From the NCBI GenBank assembly GCA_964618415.1, contig CAZUAT010000004.1, positions 1 through 64,000 on the forward strand: DNA of 64,000 nucleotides, in the 5' to 3' direction. A model generated the notes under the pieces. That model was not told the origin of the DNA, did not search any database, and saw only the letters and a list, made by a program, of their open reading frames with translations. Below, in pieces: positions 10,987 to 19,783 of the stretch (its first letter is position 1; each line of letters opens with the position of its first letter). A program made the translations under genes and the position numbers. This DNA is from JACTMI01 sp964618415. Its GTDB lineage: Bacteria > Acidobacteriota > Thermoanaerobaculia > Multivoradales > JAGPDF01.

Positions 10987-12051
10987 ATGCCCGCGCCGAC
11001 CCCCGCCTCCGCCTCGACGGCCGGCGGCGAGCGCGACCTGCGGCTCGATCTGCTGCGCGGCTGCTGCGTGCTGCTGATGATCTACGGACACCTCGGCTGG
11101 CGCACGCTCGAAGTCCATCTGCGCATCGGTTTCGTGTCGGTCGCCGAGGGGTTCTTCCTGATCTCCGGCGCCACCCTGGGTGTGGTGGCGGCGCGCTACG
11201 TGGCGCGCGGCGAGCGGCGCCTGCTGGCCCGCCGCCTGCTGCGGCGCGGGCTCTGGCTGTATGCGGCGAACCTGGTCGGGGTACTGGTCTACCGCGGCCT
11301 GACCGGTCCGCTCTTTCCCACCGATGAGGTCGAGGCGTACTGGGCCGGCGTCCCGGCCGCCGTCCGCTGGCTCTCGTTCGACCAGCCGTCGGTGCTCAAC
11401 GTCCTGCCGCGCTACGCCGCCTTCCTCGTCTTCGCACCGCTCGCGCTGCGGCTGCTCGAACGCGGCCGGGCGGCACTGCTGGCGCTCGCCTCGGTGGCGC
11501 TCTGGCTGGCCAACTGGCTGAGCGGGGGCGCGCTGCGGCTGCCGCTCTTCGAGACGGCGCGCGCGCCGTACCCGTGCGCCAGCTGGCAGCTGCTCTTCTT
11601 CGGTGGCCTGGTGATCGCCTGGACGCTCGTGCGCCGGCCGGCCTTGCGGCTGCCGCGCGGCACGGTCGTGGTGAGCGCCCTCGTCGTAGCCGGCTGCATC
11701 GCCCTGGCAGCCAGCGACCGCGCAGCGACACTGGTCGCGGGCGGCTGGGTCTCGCGACCGCTGCTCGGGCCGCTGCGCCTCGTCGAGCTGGCCGCCCTGG
11801 CGCAGCTTGCGTTTGCCGCGGTCGACCGCTGGCTGGCGCCGCTCGGGCGCCGCCTGGGCTGGCTGCTGCTGCCGTACGGTCGCAACGCCCTGCCCGCGTT
11901 CCTGCTCCACATCCCGTTCGGCTGGCTGCTGCTGGTCACGCCGGGCGTGGCGCACGACGACGCCTGGCGCAAGCCGGTGGCGCTGGCGGTCATCCTGCTG
12001 CTGCTGCCGGTCGTGCGCCACCCCGCGGCACGCCGCTGGCTGGCGCCGTGA
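10987..12051 (+). CDS. OpgC-like polytopic membrane acyltransferase family protein
   Basis: A 354-residue integral membrane protein with about ten hydrophobic segments. The N-terminus after a short polar lead reads RDLRLDLLRGCCVLLMIYGHLG, the signature opening of OpgC and acyltransferase-3 related families, where the conserved His sits in the first helix. The segment FVSVAEGFFLISGATLGVV matches the second helix. OpgC proteins transfer succinyl groups to periplasmic glucans, but relatives act on other cell-surface polymers and no substrate can be deduced here. It is transcribed divergently from xerD; GATAGCCT nine bases upstream of the ATG could be its -10, and there is no Shine-Dalgarno sequence. 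Confidence 0.8.
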   Translation: MPAPTPASASTAGGERDLRLDLLRGCCVLLMIYGHLGWRTLEVHLRIGFVSVAEGFFLISGATLGVVAARYVARGERRLLARRLLRRGLWLYAANLVGVLVYRGLTGPLFPTDEVEAYWAGVPAAVRWLSFDQPSVLNVLPRYAAFLVFAPLALRLLERGRAALLALASVALWLANWLSGGALRLPLFETARAPYPCASWQLLFFGGLVIAWTLVRRPALRLPRGTVVVSALVVAGCIALAASDRAATLVAGGWVSRPLLGPLRLVELAALAQLAFAAVDRWLAPLGRRLGWLLLPYGRNALPAFLLHIPFGWLLLVTPGVAHDDAWRKPVALAVILLLLPVVRHPAARRWLAP

Positions 12052-12112
12052 CGTCAAGAGAAGCACGAGCCTGATCGTCGACCCCGGGGATCGCCTCGAG
12101 AGCAGGACAGAT

Positions 12113-12142
12113 CGCCGCCCGGGCGACCTGTCCCGGGCGGCG
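12113..12142. terminator. bidirectional hairpin terminator
   Basis: An 11-base perfect stem (CGCCGCCCGGG with CCCGGGCGGCG) and an 8-base loop lie between the convergent OpgC-like gene and the secreted glycosidase-like gene. There is no T run on either side, as is common in very GC-rich genomes. Confidence 0.6.
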
Positions 12143-12165
12143 TACGGCGAGTTCAACTGAGAAAG

Positions 12166-13678
12166 CTAAGGATTGCAGCCCTGCGAAGCGTCGTCGCAGA
12201 ACCGAGTCGCTTCGAAGTTGTCCAACTTGAACAGGTTCGGCGGATAGCTGCCGGTCTCGCGATCGGATGCCCAGAAAAACGCCCTGTCGAATCCGGTCGC
12301 CGGGATCGCGATCTCCTTCGCGATCAGGACGCCGTCCCGGTACACGAACCCGGTGAGTGCCCCGGCAGGACTCTTCTTGATCAGGAGCCGAATATTGTGT
12401 CGCGCGCCCTGGCTCCAGCCTGCCACGGCGGCGAGCGTCGTCGGTGGATTGGGTGGCAGCTCCTGAGCCAGACGGATGGTGGTCGNNNNNNNNNNNNNNN
12501 NNNNNNNNNNNNNNNNNNNNNNNNNNNNNNNNNNNNNNNNNNNNNNNNNNNNNNNNNNNNNNNNNNNNNNNNNNNNNNNNNNNNNGCTGCGGATGGTTGT
12601 TGCCGTTCTTGTACGGACTGTCCTTGTATCGGCCATCGATCGCCGGACAGATCAGTCCGTGCTTGTCGAAGAGCGACAGTTGTACGACGACACCGCGATC
12701 CGCCCCCTCCTGCGCGAAGCGGCGCAGGCGATCGTAGAAGACGGGACTGTCCTCCCCGAGGTTGTAGTCGCCGGCGAATGTGCCGGCGAACGGCGTGACT
12801 CCCTCACTGCCGGTCGGCGGCAACCCGGTCCACTGCTCCACGCTCCAGACCCGGGTCAGGTTGACGTTGTGATCGCGCAGCGCCCGCATGTACGGACCGA
12901 TCGCCAGCCTGGAATCGCCCGCAGCGAGTGCCCCCATGTAGCCCAATCCCACGAGCCGCTTGGGATCTTCGTCGAAAGTCCCCGCCTCAAACGCCTTCCA
13001 CCGCAACTTCCGCGGGGATCCCGACTGGGTCAGGAGAGTCCCATTCTGAAGGAGACGGGTTTCGGTCGCAGAAGCACCGCTATCGTCGCGCATCCACTCG
13101 AGCATTGCGCGGGGTCCGATGAAAATCGGAGGCTGCAGATTTTCGCACTCGGCGGCGGTCGGGAAGTCGTCGACTGACCCGAGCGGGTTCAGGATCGCGT
13201 TACCTGCACCCGCCCACCTGCTCAGGCAGCGATCGAAATGTTCGAAGTGAATCTGGCCGACCTCATGGTCCCTTGTCAGGATCTCTTCGAATTGAATCCA
13301 TCTCTGGACGTCCTCAGGGCGAGTGTCCTTGACATCACTCGAAAGTATCTTCGTCCTGCCGTTGTGGGCGTACTCACAGCGCGCCTTGACCACCTGGCAA
13401 TCGAAGCGCACATGAAATGCGCCCCCACCGAGGCGGTCGAACGCCGCGAGGTTCTCGAGTGGTGGCGAGATGTCCTCCGGACACTCCTCTGGTTCAAAGG
13501 AACAGGGGTTGTTCGCATGGGCCGTGGGGTGTAAATTGGCAGTCACGAGTCGGCGGCCCGCAAACCCGGGAGACGCGATGAACATCAGTACCAGAAGGCC
13601 CCCCCTCGCCGACCAACGGACAGCGCGGCGGCCGAGTTGCCCGGCCATCGACCTTCCATTTCCACTCGACTCGAACAT
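12166..13678 (-). CDS. secreted glycoside-hydrolase-like (TIM-barrel) protein interrupted by an assembly gap
   Basis: The start is the ATG at 13678 behind a perfect AAGGAGG five bases upstream. The signal peptide follows (GGLLVLMFIASPGFAG). The middle part, with AFEAGTFDEDPKRLVG, YMRALRDHNVNLTRVWSVEQW, FYDRLRRFAQEGADRGVVVQLSLFD and SPYKNGNNHPQ, resembles the beta/alpha repeats of cellulase/GH5-like barrels; this is fold resemblance, not an assigned family. After the N run the last 106 codons read in another frame and end with LFKLDNFEATRFCDDASQGCNP. The visible coding bases on both sides sum to a multiple of three, so the true gap length should also be a multiple of three. The catalytic region is probably inside the gap. 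GC is lower than in neighbouring genes. Confidence 0.65.
12486..12585. other. assembly gap of exactly 100 N
   Basis: One hundred consecutive N, the conventional placeholder for a scaffold gap of unknown size. It splits the coding frame of the surrounding gene, so the real length is not 100. Confidence 0.97.
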
Positions 13679-13868
13679 GCGTGCCTCCTTCTTCTCTGCG
13701 GCGATCACCGCCGCCCGAACCCCGGTCGCACGCGCTGACCGGCGCTCGCCAGATTCTTCCCCCCTGACGAAGCCTGCCCTGGCAGAATTCGACGGCTGCG
13801 AGTCGCTGTTTACTGCCAGAGACGATCATGCTCGATCGGCTGCGGCTGTGAGGGATTCCACACTCGCC

Positions 13869-16502
13869 ATGAAGTCTGTTGGGTGCGGCATCCGGGCGGG
13901 AGCGACGCGGTCGATCGGACAGGTCGGCCGCGGAAGGCTGGAGGGTGGGGAGGAGTTCGGTAACACCGCTTCGAGACTCCGACTCCTGAGGAGACTCGCT
14001 CGTCGGTTCCTTGTATGCGCGACCGTTCTGTACATATCGGGATCTGTCCTGCACGGGCAACCGTTTCCCGTGGACCCAGCCGAGTTTCAGGTCAACGCGC
14101 TGACCACCGGAGAACAGTACACAGGCAGCGTTGCCGCGCTTCCGACGGGTGAATTCGTCGTGGTCTGGGCGAGCTCCATCTCTACGGGCGACGATCTCGA
14201 TGGACTGAGTATTCAGGCCCAGCGATGGGGAGCGGACGGTTCGCGGATCGGCGAATCGTTCCAGGTGAATACGTTCACTACTTCAGACCAACGGTCGGCT
14301 ACAGTCTCAGCTGCGCCGAGCGGAACCTTCTACGTCGCCTGGACCAGCCTTGAAGGTCTTTCGGGAAGCTCCGAAAGCGCTTCGGTGTTCGGACGCGCAT
14401 TCGCTCCGGACGGGACTCCGCTGCAGACCACCGACCAGCAGTTGAACACGTACACGACCAGCACTCAGTTCGTGCCTGAGGTCGCAGCTCTCTCTTCGGG
14501 GGAGTTCGTCGTGGTCTGGACCAGCATCGGTTCGTGGGGAACGGATAGCAGTGGACATAGCGTGCAGGCCCGACTGATCGATTCCTCCGGCGTCGCTCTG
14601 GGAGCGACCGAGTTCCAGGTCAATACGTACACGACCGGCGGGCAGTCTGGTGGCACCGTCGCAACCGATCAGAGGGGTAGTTTCGTCGTCTCCTGGTCGA
14701 GCTACGGCTCGTTCGGGTCGGACCAGTCCGACGCCAGCGTCCAGGCTCGCCGTTTCGATGCCACTGGAGCCCCGTTGGATCCGACCGAGTTCCAGGTCAA
14801 TACGCAGACGTTCTACTACCAGGTAGGGCCGCACGTTGCGGCCACCCCGGGCGGTGACTTCGTGATCGCCTGGACGGACTGGTACAACCCGGTGGGCGAC
14901 GATCAAATCGGAGTGAAGGCGCGACGCTTCGCCAGCGACGGCACCCCGCTCGACGCCCAGGACTTTCATGTCAACACCTACACTCCGACGGGCCAGATCG
15001 CTTCGGATCTGGCGATCGATGCCGAAGGGAACTTCATTGTCGCCTGGAGCAGCGTTGGATCCGCAGGTCCGGACGCTGACGGAAGCAGTCAGGTCCGGCG
15101 CTTCCACGCCGACGGTACTCCGGTCGACGCGGTCGAGTACCAGCTCAACGTTTATACGACCGGCACACAGTACTTCCCGAGTGTCGCATTGACTCCGGAT
15201 GGCGACTTCGTCGCCGTTTGGGACAGCGAAGGTTCATTCGGCACGGACACCGATCTCCACAGCGTGCAGGCTCGTCGCTTCAGTCGGCCGCGGATTCCCG
15301 TGACGTCGACTTCGGGCGGCACCGGCGGGCCGGACTGCACTCTGCGCGATGCCCTCGAAGCCGCCAACACCGGCTCGGTCGTCGGCGGTTGTCCGCCGGG
15401 CAGCGGCGGAGCGGTGGTCGAGCTGCCGGCGAACGCGACGATCGAGCTGTCCGAGGTCGACAACGCCTGGAACGCGCTGCCGGTGATCACCGCGCCGGTC
15501 AACATCCGGGGAACCGCGACCCGCATCCAGCGCGCACCCACCCTCGACTGCGCGACCGGGCCCGAGATGCGTCTCGCCGAAGTGGCCGAAGGCGGCGTCC
15601 TGACCCTCCAAGGGGTCGCGCTCGAGAACGGCTGTCTGCCGGCTTCCGAAGCTGGCGGCGGCGTCCTCGTCTCCGGTGGCACGCTCGTCCTCACCGGGGC
15701 GAGCGTCGAGACGAGTCGCGCCGGTGCGGGAGGCGGGATCGCCCTCGACGGCGGCGGCCTCTACCTCGCCGACGCGACCCTCCGCGGCAATTCCGCGGAC
15801 GGACCTGGTGGGGGACTCGCGATCCTCTCCCCCGTCGACGTCGTCCACATCTCGGGTTCGACGTTGGCGGACAATGTAGCCGCCGAGGGCGGAGGCCTCG
15901 CGCTGGTCGCCGATGCGCCGCTGACGCTCGTCAACTCCACCCTGTCGGGCAACACCGCCAGCGCTTCCGGTGGTGGTCTGCTCGTCGACGCGGCGGGGGC
16001 AGGAGCCGTGGCCGACTTCGCGACCATTTCCGACAACGAAGCTCCTGTCGGCTCCGGGCTGCTGGTGGCGAGCGGATCCGTTCACCTGCATGGCACCCTC
16101 ATCGGCGACCAACTCGGCTTCGGCGCCGACTGCCTGGCCTCCGGGTCGGGCGAACTCGAGGCCTCGGGCGCCAATCTCGACACCGACGGCAGTTGCGCTT
16201 CGCTCGCGGGGAGTGCGATCGAAACCGTCGCCAGTCTGGGCCTGTCCGGACTGGGCTACTTCGGCGGCCTCACGCCCACTCACCTGCCCCTGGCAGGCAG
16301 CCCGGCGCTCGATGCCCTGGTGACGTGCGAAACCAGCCCAGGGACACCGATCCTGACCGATCAGCGCGGGCTGGCTCGACCAGTCGACGACGCCAGCGCG
16401 CCGGGTTCGGGGTGCGATCTCGGAGCGGTCGAGGGGAGTCCCCTCTTCGTCGACAGCTTCGAGTCTGGCGATACCGAGGCCTGGACGGCCACGATCCCCT
16501 GA
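13869..16502 (+). CDS. large secreted repeat protein with CSLREAI-like and beta-helix regions
   Basis: About 877 residues from this start. A basic stretch plus hydrophobic core (RRFLVCATVLYISGSVLHG) forms a signal peptide. It is followed by seven imperfect repeats of about 58 residues, each of the pattern 'EFQVNxxTTGxQ... GxFVVxWxSxGS... SVQARRFxxxG'. After the repeats comes PDCTLRDALEAAN, close to the CSLREAI domain motif, then a right-handed beta-helix-like region rich in short Gly/Ala strands. The protein ends in FVDSFESGDTEAW plus a few residues, a likely sorting or anchoring tail. The start is uncertain: in-frame ATG 13677 and GTG 13848 are alternatives and no strong Shine-Dalgarno sequence fits. 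Probable adhesin or surface protein; function unknown. Lower GC than its surroundings. Confidence 0.72.
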   Translation: MKSVGCGIRAGATRSIGQVGRGRLEGGEEFGNTASRLRLLRRLARRFLVCATVLYISGSVLHGQPFPVDPAEFQVNALTTGEQYTGSVAALPTGEFVVVWASSISTGDDLDGLSIQAQRWGADGSRIGESFQVNTFTTSDQRSATVSAAPSGTFYVAWTSLEGLSGSSESASVFGRAFAPDGTPLQTTDQQLNTYTTSTQFVPEVAALSSGEFVVVWTSIGSWGTDSSGHSVQARLIDSSGVALGATEFQVNTYTTGGQSGGTVATDQRGSFVVSWSSYGSFGSDQSDASVQARRFDATGAPLDPTEFQVNTQTFYYQVGPHVAATPGGDFVIAWTDWYNPVGDDQIGVKARRFASDGTPLDAQDFHVNTYTPTGQIASDLAIDAEGNFIVAWSSVGSAGPDADGSSQVRRFHADGTPVDAVEYQLNVYTTGTQYFPSVALTPDGDFVAVWDSEGSFGTDTDLHSVQARRFSRPRIPVTSTSGGTGGPDCTLRDALEAANTGSVVGGCPPGSGGAVVELPANATIELSEVDNAWNALPVITAPVNIRGTATRIQRAPTLDCATGPEMRLAEVAEGGVLTLQGVALENGCLPASEAGGGVLVSGGTLVLTGASVETSRAGAGGGIALDGGGLYLADATLRGNSADGPGGGLAILSPVDVVHISGSTLADNVAAEGGGLALVADAPLTLVNSTLSGNTASASGGGLLVDAAGAGAVADFATISDNEAPVGSGLLVASGSVHLHGTLIGDQLGFGADCLASGSGELEASGANLDTDGSCASLAGSAIETVASLGLSGLGYFGGLTPTHLPLAGSPALDALVTCETSPGTPILTDQRGLARPVDDASAPGSGCDLGAVEGSPLFVDSFESGDTEAWTATIP
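14073..15281 (+). repeat. seven in-frame tandem repeats of about 173 bases
   Basis: Seven coding repeats, each about 58 codons, beginning with an EFQVN/DQQLN/DFHVN-type strand and ending with the QARRF strand. They are diverged at DNA level (no long identical stretches), so they are old protein repeats rather than a recent expansion. The aromatic 'V..W.S' core suggests blades of a beta-propeller or stacked beta-sandwiches. Confidence 0.85.
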
Positions 16503-16506
16503 GGGT

Positions 16507-17151
16507 TCAGCTCAGGCGGGCGACGGCGCCTTCGCCGACGAACGGGTTGTCGCGGCGTTCGGCGGCGAGGGTGGTCTCCGGGCCGTGGCCGGGCAGCAGC
16601 GTGAAGTCGCCGTCGAGGGTGAAGAGCCGCTGGCGGATCGATCGATCGAGGGTCGCGCCGTCGCCGCCGGGCAGGTCGACCCGGCCGACGCTGCCGGCAA
16701 AGAGGGTGTCGCCGACCAGGATCGTCCGCGTCGGCTCATGGACGTAGCAGACGCCCCCCGGGGTGTGGCCCGGGGTGTGGATCACCGCAAGTTCGAGTCC
16801 CGCCACAGCGATCGTCTCGCCGTCCTCGACGAACCCCTCCGGCGGCGGACAGGGCCGTGCGCCGAGGAACGCCTCGAGCTCGGGCCATTGCGGGGTTTCC
16901 AGATACGGCAGGTCGGCGCGGTGGACCAGCAGTCCGATCCCGTACCGCTCGGCGACGTGCGCGCAGTGCGCGATGTGATCGACGTGGCCGTGGGTGAGGA
17001 GGATCTTCTCCGGCCGCAGGCCGAGGCGCTCGATGGTCGCGAAGATGCGGTCGCTCTCGGCGCCCGGATCGACCACCGCGCAGCGCGGCGCCACGCCGAC
17101 CAGCCAGCAGTTCTCGCCCAGCGGTCCGACAGTGAGACCGGCCAGCTTCAT
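16507..17151 (-). CDS. metallo-beta-lactamase-fold hydrolase (glyoxalase II-like)
   Basis: A 214-residue soluble hydrolase with a complete binuclear-metal site: the THGHVDHIAH motif, HTPGHTPGG, GDTLFAGSVGRVDLPGG and the final PGHGPETT. This set is typical of the short glyoxalase II/YcbL subgroup, which hydrolyses thioesters such as hydroxyacylglutathione or related substrates. The precise substrate is not predictable. It is divergent from the nos operon with a 224-base spacer in between, and its 3' end converges on the secreted repeat gene within five bases. Confidence 0.88.
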   Translation of the reverse strand: MKLAGLTVGPLGENCWLVGVAPRCAVVDPGAESDRIFATIERLGLRPEKILLTHGHVDHIAHCAHVAERYGIGLLVHRADLPYLETPQWPELEAFLGARPCPPPEGFVEDGETIAVAGLELAVIHTPGHTPGGVCYVHEPTRTILVGDTLFAGSVGRVDLPGGDGATLDRSIRQRLFTLDGDFTLLPGHGPETTLAAERRDNPFVGEGAVARLS

Positions 17152-17169
17152 GATGCCCGACCGCCCGGG

Positions 17170-17197
17170 TTGATAGTGTTTCGCACCACCCTATCTT
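17170..17197 (+). promoter_or_regulatory. candidate sigma-70-type promoter of the nos operon
   Basis: TTGATA, 16 bases, then TATCTT, located about 180 bases upstream of the cytochrome c start in the divergent spacer 17152-17375. It is the only AT-rich stretch of that spacer. TTGAT is also half of an FNR/CRP-type site, but no matching ATCAA is present. The remaining spacer shows no supportable gene. Confidence 0.35.
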
Positions 17198-17375
17198 AGT
17201 CTCGCCCCCACCCGGGCGGGCGGGAGCGCGGCGGCCGAGCTGCGCGACGATGCTCTCGCCGACAACGACGCGCTCACGCAACCATGGCGGTTGCTCCGGC
17301 GCAAGGAAAACACGACGACGGAGGCTTACGCTGGCGGCGATGTCGACCTGTTCCCACCTACGGAGGAATCTCACA

Positions 17376-17798
17376 ATGAACTATCCGGTCACCGTCGTCG
17401 CCTCACTGTTGCTCGTCCTCGCCGGTTGCGGCGGCGACGCTGGCAAAGCGCCTGCCAGCGCCAAGCCCGCCGCCCCGGCGCCCGAATCCACGGCCATCAG
17501 CGCCGCCGATGCCGCCGAAGCGGCGCAGATCTTCGCCACCCGCTGCTTCACCTGCCACGGCGGCAAGGGTCAGGGCGACGGGCCCGGCTCGGCCGGCCTG
17601 ACGCCGCAGCCACGCGACCTCACGGCGCCCGAGTGGCAGAAGTCGGTCGACGACGCCCACATCGAGAAGATCATCCTCTACGGCGGCGCCGCGGTCGGCC
17701 TCAGCCCGATGATGCCACCCAATCCCGACTTCATGTCCAAGCCCGCGCTGGTGCGGGCCCTGCGAGCCCACGTGCGCGGACTCGCCGCGTCCCACTGA
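17376..17798 (+). CDS. monohaem cytochrome c lipoprotein, first gene of nos operon
   Basis: A 140-residue class I-like c-type cytochrome. The start is ATG 17376 behind ACGGAGGAAT. The signal peptide ends in the lipobox LVLAGC, so the mature protein is predicted to be lipid-anchored, facing the periplasm. After an Ala/Pro linker, the haem motif is CFTCH (about residue 54), and a late methionine in GLSPMMPPNPDFMS is a plausible sixth ligand. It lies 26 bases upstream of nosZ in the same direction, so it probably delivers electrons to nitrous-oxide reductase. That role is inferred from position; no NosR or NosGH-type electron-transfer proteins are present. Confidence 0.85.
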   Translation: MNYPVTVVASLLLVLAGCGGDAGKAPASAKPAAPAPESTAISAADAAEAAQIFATRCFTCHGGKGQGDGPGSAGLTPQPRDLTAPEWQKSVDDAHIEKIILYGGAAVGLSPMMPPNPDFMSKPALVRALRAHVRGLAASH

Positions 17799-17824
17799 GA
17801 GCCCGGAATTCCAGGAGAACGACC

Positions 17825-19783
17825 GTGAAACGAACTCCCACGACCCTGCTCGTCGCCGGCCTCGCGCTGGCACTCGTATTCGTCTCGGCGCTCGCCTGCC
17901 GTTCGCGCGGCGGCGCCGTGGCCGGCAGCTCGGCCGGCATCCAGCAGCTGATGGCGGACCGCAACCTGACCGAGGAGAACGTCGTCGCGGCGCTCAAGAC
18001 GTACACGCCGTCAGGCGTCAAGGACGAGTACTACATCTTTGCCTCCGGCGGCCACAGCGGCCAGGTGCTGGTCATCGGCGTGCCGAGCATGCGCATCCTC
18101 AAGGTGATCGCCGTCTTCACCCCGGAGCCGTGGCAGGGCTACGGCTACGGCGACCAGAGCACCACCCTGCTGCGCTCGGGTGACCGGGACGGCATGCAGC
18201 TGAACTGGGCCGACACGCACCACCCGGCGCTCTCCGAGACGGCCGGCGACTACGACGGTCAGTTCCTGTTCATCAACGACAAGGCCAACGCCCGCGTGGC
18301 GGTGATCAGCCTGCACGACTTCACCACCAAGCAGATCGTCTACAGCGATCTGATCCGCAACGACCACGGAGCGACCTTCGTCACCCCCAACAGCGAGTAC
18401 GTCATCGAGGGCGGCCAGTATCCAGCTCCCCTCGGCGGCCGCTTCGAACCGATCGAGCGCTACAAGGAGGTCTACCGCGGTGCGGTGATCTTCTGGAAGT
18501 TCGACCGCGAGAAGGGTCGCATCGTGCCCGAGCAGTCGTTTGCCATGGAGCTGCCGCCGTACATGCAGGATCTGGCCGATGCCGGCAAGCTGGCGAGCGA
18601 CGGCTGGGTGTTCATCAACAGCTTCAACACCGAGATGTCGTACGGCGGCAACCTCGAGGGCAATCCGCCGCTCGAGTCGGGCGCCTCACAGAACGACATG
18701 GACTACCTGCACGTCATCAACTGGCGCAAGGCGGAGAAGGTGGTGCAGGACGGCAAGTTCGAGACCATCGCCGGCACGCGGGTGATCCGGCTGCAGACGG
18801 CCATCGACGAAGGGCTGCTCCACCTGATCGGTGAGCCCAAGAGCCCGCACGGCGTCGACGTGACGCCCGACGGGCGCGAGCTGGTCATCTCCGGCAAACT
18901 CGACACCCACGCCACCGTCTACAGCTTCGACAAGATCACCAGCCTGATCGACGCGCGCACCTACGCCGGTCACGACGACTACGGCGTGCCGATCCTGCCG
19001 TTCGAACAGTCGATCCGCGGCCAGGTCGAGATCGGCCTCGGTCCGCTCCACACCCAGTTCGATCCCGACGGCAACGCGTACACCTCGGTGTTCATCGAGT
19101 CGGCGGCTGCCAAGTGGTCGCTCAAGGACCTCCAGCTGATCGAGAAGATCCCGGTCCACTACAACATCGGCCACATCCTCGCCGCCGAGGGCGACACGGT
19201 CAGCCCAGACGGCCGCTACCTGGTGGCGATGAACAAGTGGGCGATCGACCGCTTCGCCGACGTCGGGCCGCTGCTGCCGCAGAACTTCCAGCTGATCGAC
19301 CTGACCGGCGAGAAGATGCAGCTGCTCGCCGACCTGCCGATCCCGCTCGGCGAGCCGCACTACGCGCAGATGATCAAGGCCGACAAGATCAAACCGATCA
19401 TCGCCTACACGCCGGTGGGCATCAATCCGAGCACCGACGAACTCGACCCGTACCGGGTCGTCGGCGGCGAGGAGGGGATCGAGCGCAAGGCGGACGGCGT
19501 GCACGTGAAGATGACCGCAGTGCGCAGCCACTTCACCCCCGACACCATCCGCGTGCGCAAGGGCGAGACGGTTCACCTGCACATCACCAACGTCGAACAG
19601 GCGCACGATGCGACCCACGGGTTCTCGATCGCCTCGTACAACATCAACGTCAGTCTCGAACCGGGTGAGCACGCCAACGTCACCTTCAAGGCCGACAAGG
19701 AGGGAGTCTTCCCGCTCTACTGCACCGAGTTCTGCTCGGCCCTGCACCTGGAGATGGCCGGCTACCTCCTCGTGGAGCCTTGA
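17825..19783 (+). CDS. nosZ: nitrous-oxide reductase, clade II (Sec-exported) type
   Basis: A 652-residue periplasmic copper enzyme reducing N2O to N2. GTG start 17825 with AGGAGA eight bases upstream. The export signal (RTPTTLLVAGLALALVFVSALAC) lacks twin arginines, as in clade II NosZ, and ends in a cysteine that might make it a lipoprotein, although ALAC is not a standard lipobox. The N-terminal seven-bladed propeller carries the CuZ histidines, including DTHHPA. The C-terminal cupredoxin domain has the complete CuA site CTEFCSALHLEM. The stop overlaps the TTG of nosD. The complete motif set suggests an active enzyme. Confidence 0.97.
   Translation: MKRTPTTLLVAGLALALVFVSALACRSRGGAVAGSSAGIQQLMADRNLTEENVVAALKTYTPSGVKDEYYIFASGGHSGQVLVIGVPSMRILKVIAVFTPEPWQGYGYGDQSTTLLRSGDRDGMQLNWADTHHPALSETAGDYDGQFLFINDKANARVAVISLHDFTTKQIVYSDLIRNDHGATFVTPNSEYVIEGGQYPAPLGGRFEPIERYKEVYRGAVIFWKFDREKGRIVPEQSFAMELPPYMQDLADAGKLASDGWVFINSFNTEMSYGGNLEGNPPLESGASQNDMDYLHVINWRKAEKVVQDGKFETIAGTRVIRLQTAIDEGLLHLIGEPKSPHGVDVTPDGRELVISGKLDTHATVYSFDKITSLIDARTYAGHDDYGVPILPFEQSIRGQVEIGLGPLHTQFDPDGNAYTSVFIESAAAKWSLKDLQLIEKIPVHYNIGHILAAEGDTVSPDGRYLVAMNKWAIDRFADVGPLLPQNFQLIDLTGEKMQLLADLPIPLGEPHYAQMIKADKIKPIIAYTPVGINPSTDELDPYRVVGGEEGIERKADGVHVKMTAVRSHFTPDTIRVRKGETVHLHITNVEQAHDATHGFSIASYNINVSLEPGEHANVTFKADKEGVFPLYCTEFCSALHLEMAGYLLVEP

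Noticed and set aside
13679..13708. GTG at 13708 as the start of the glycosidase-like gene
   Set aside because: The segment it adds contains the AAGGAGG Shine-Dalgarno of the ATG at 13678, which also places the signal peptide correctly.
14073..15281. Regularly spaced repeats as a possible CRISPR-like array
   Set aside because: The repeats are protein-level, about 173 bases, in frame and highly diverged at DNA level.
17170..17183. FNR/CRP-type site upstream of the nos operon
   Set aside because: Only the TTGAT half is present; the required ATCAA is missing at the proper spacing.
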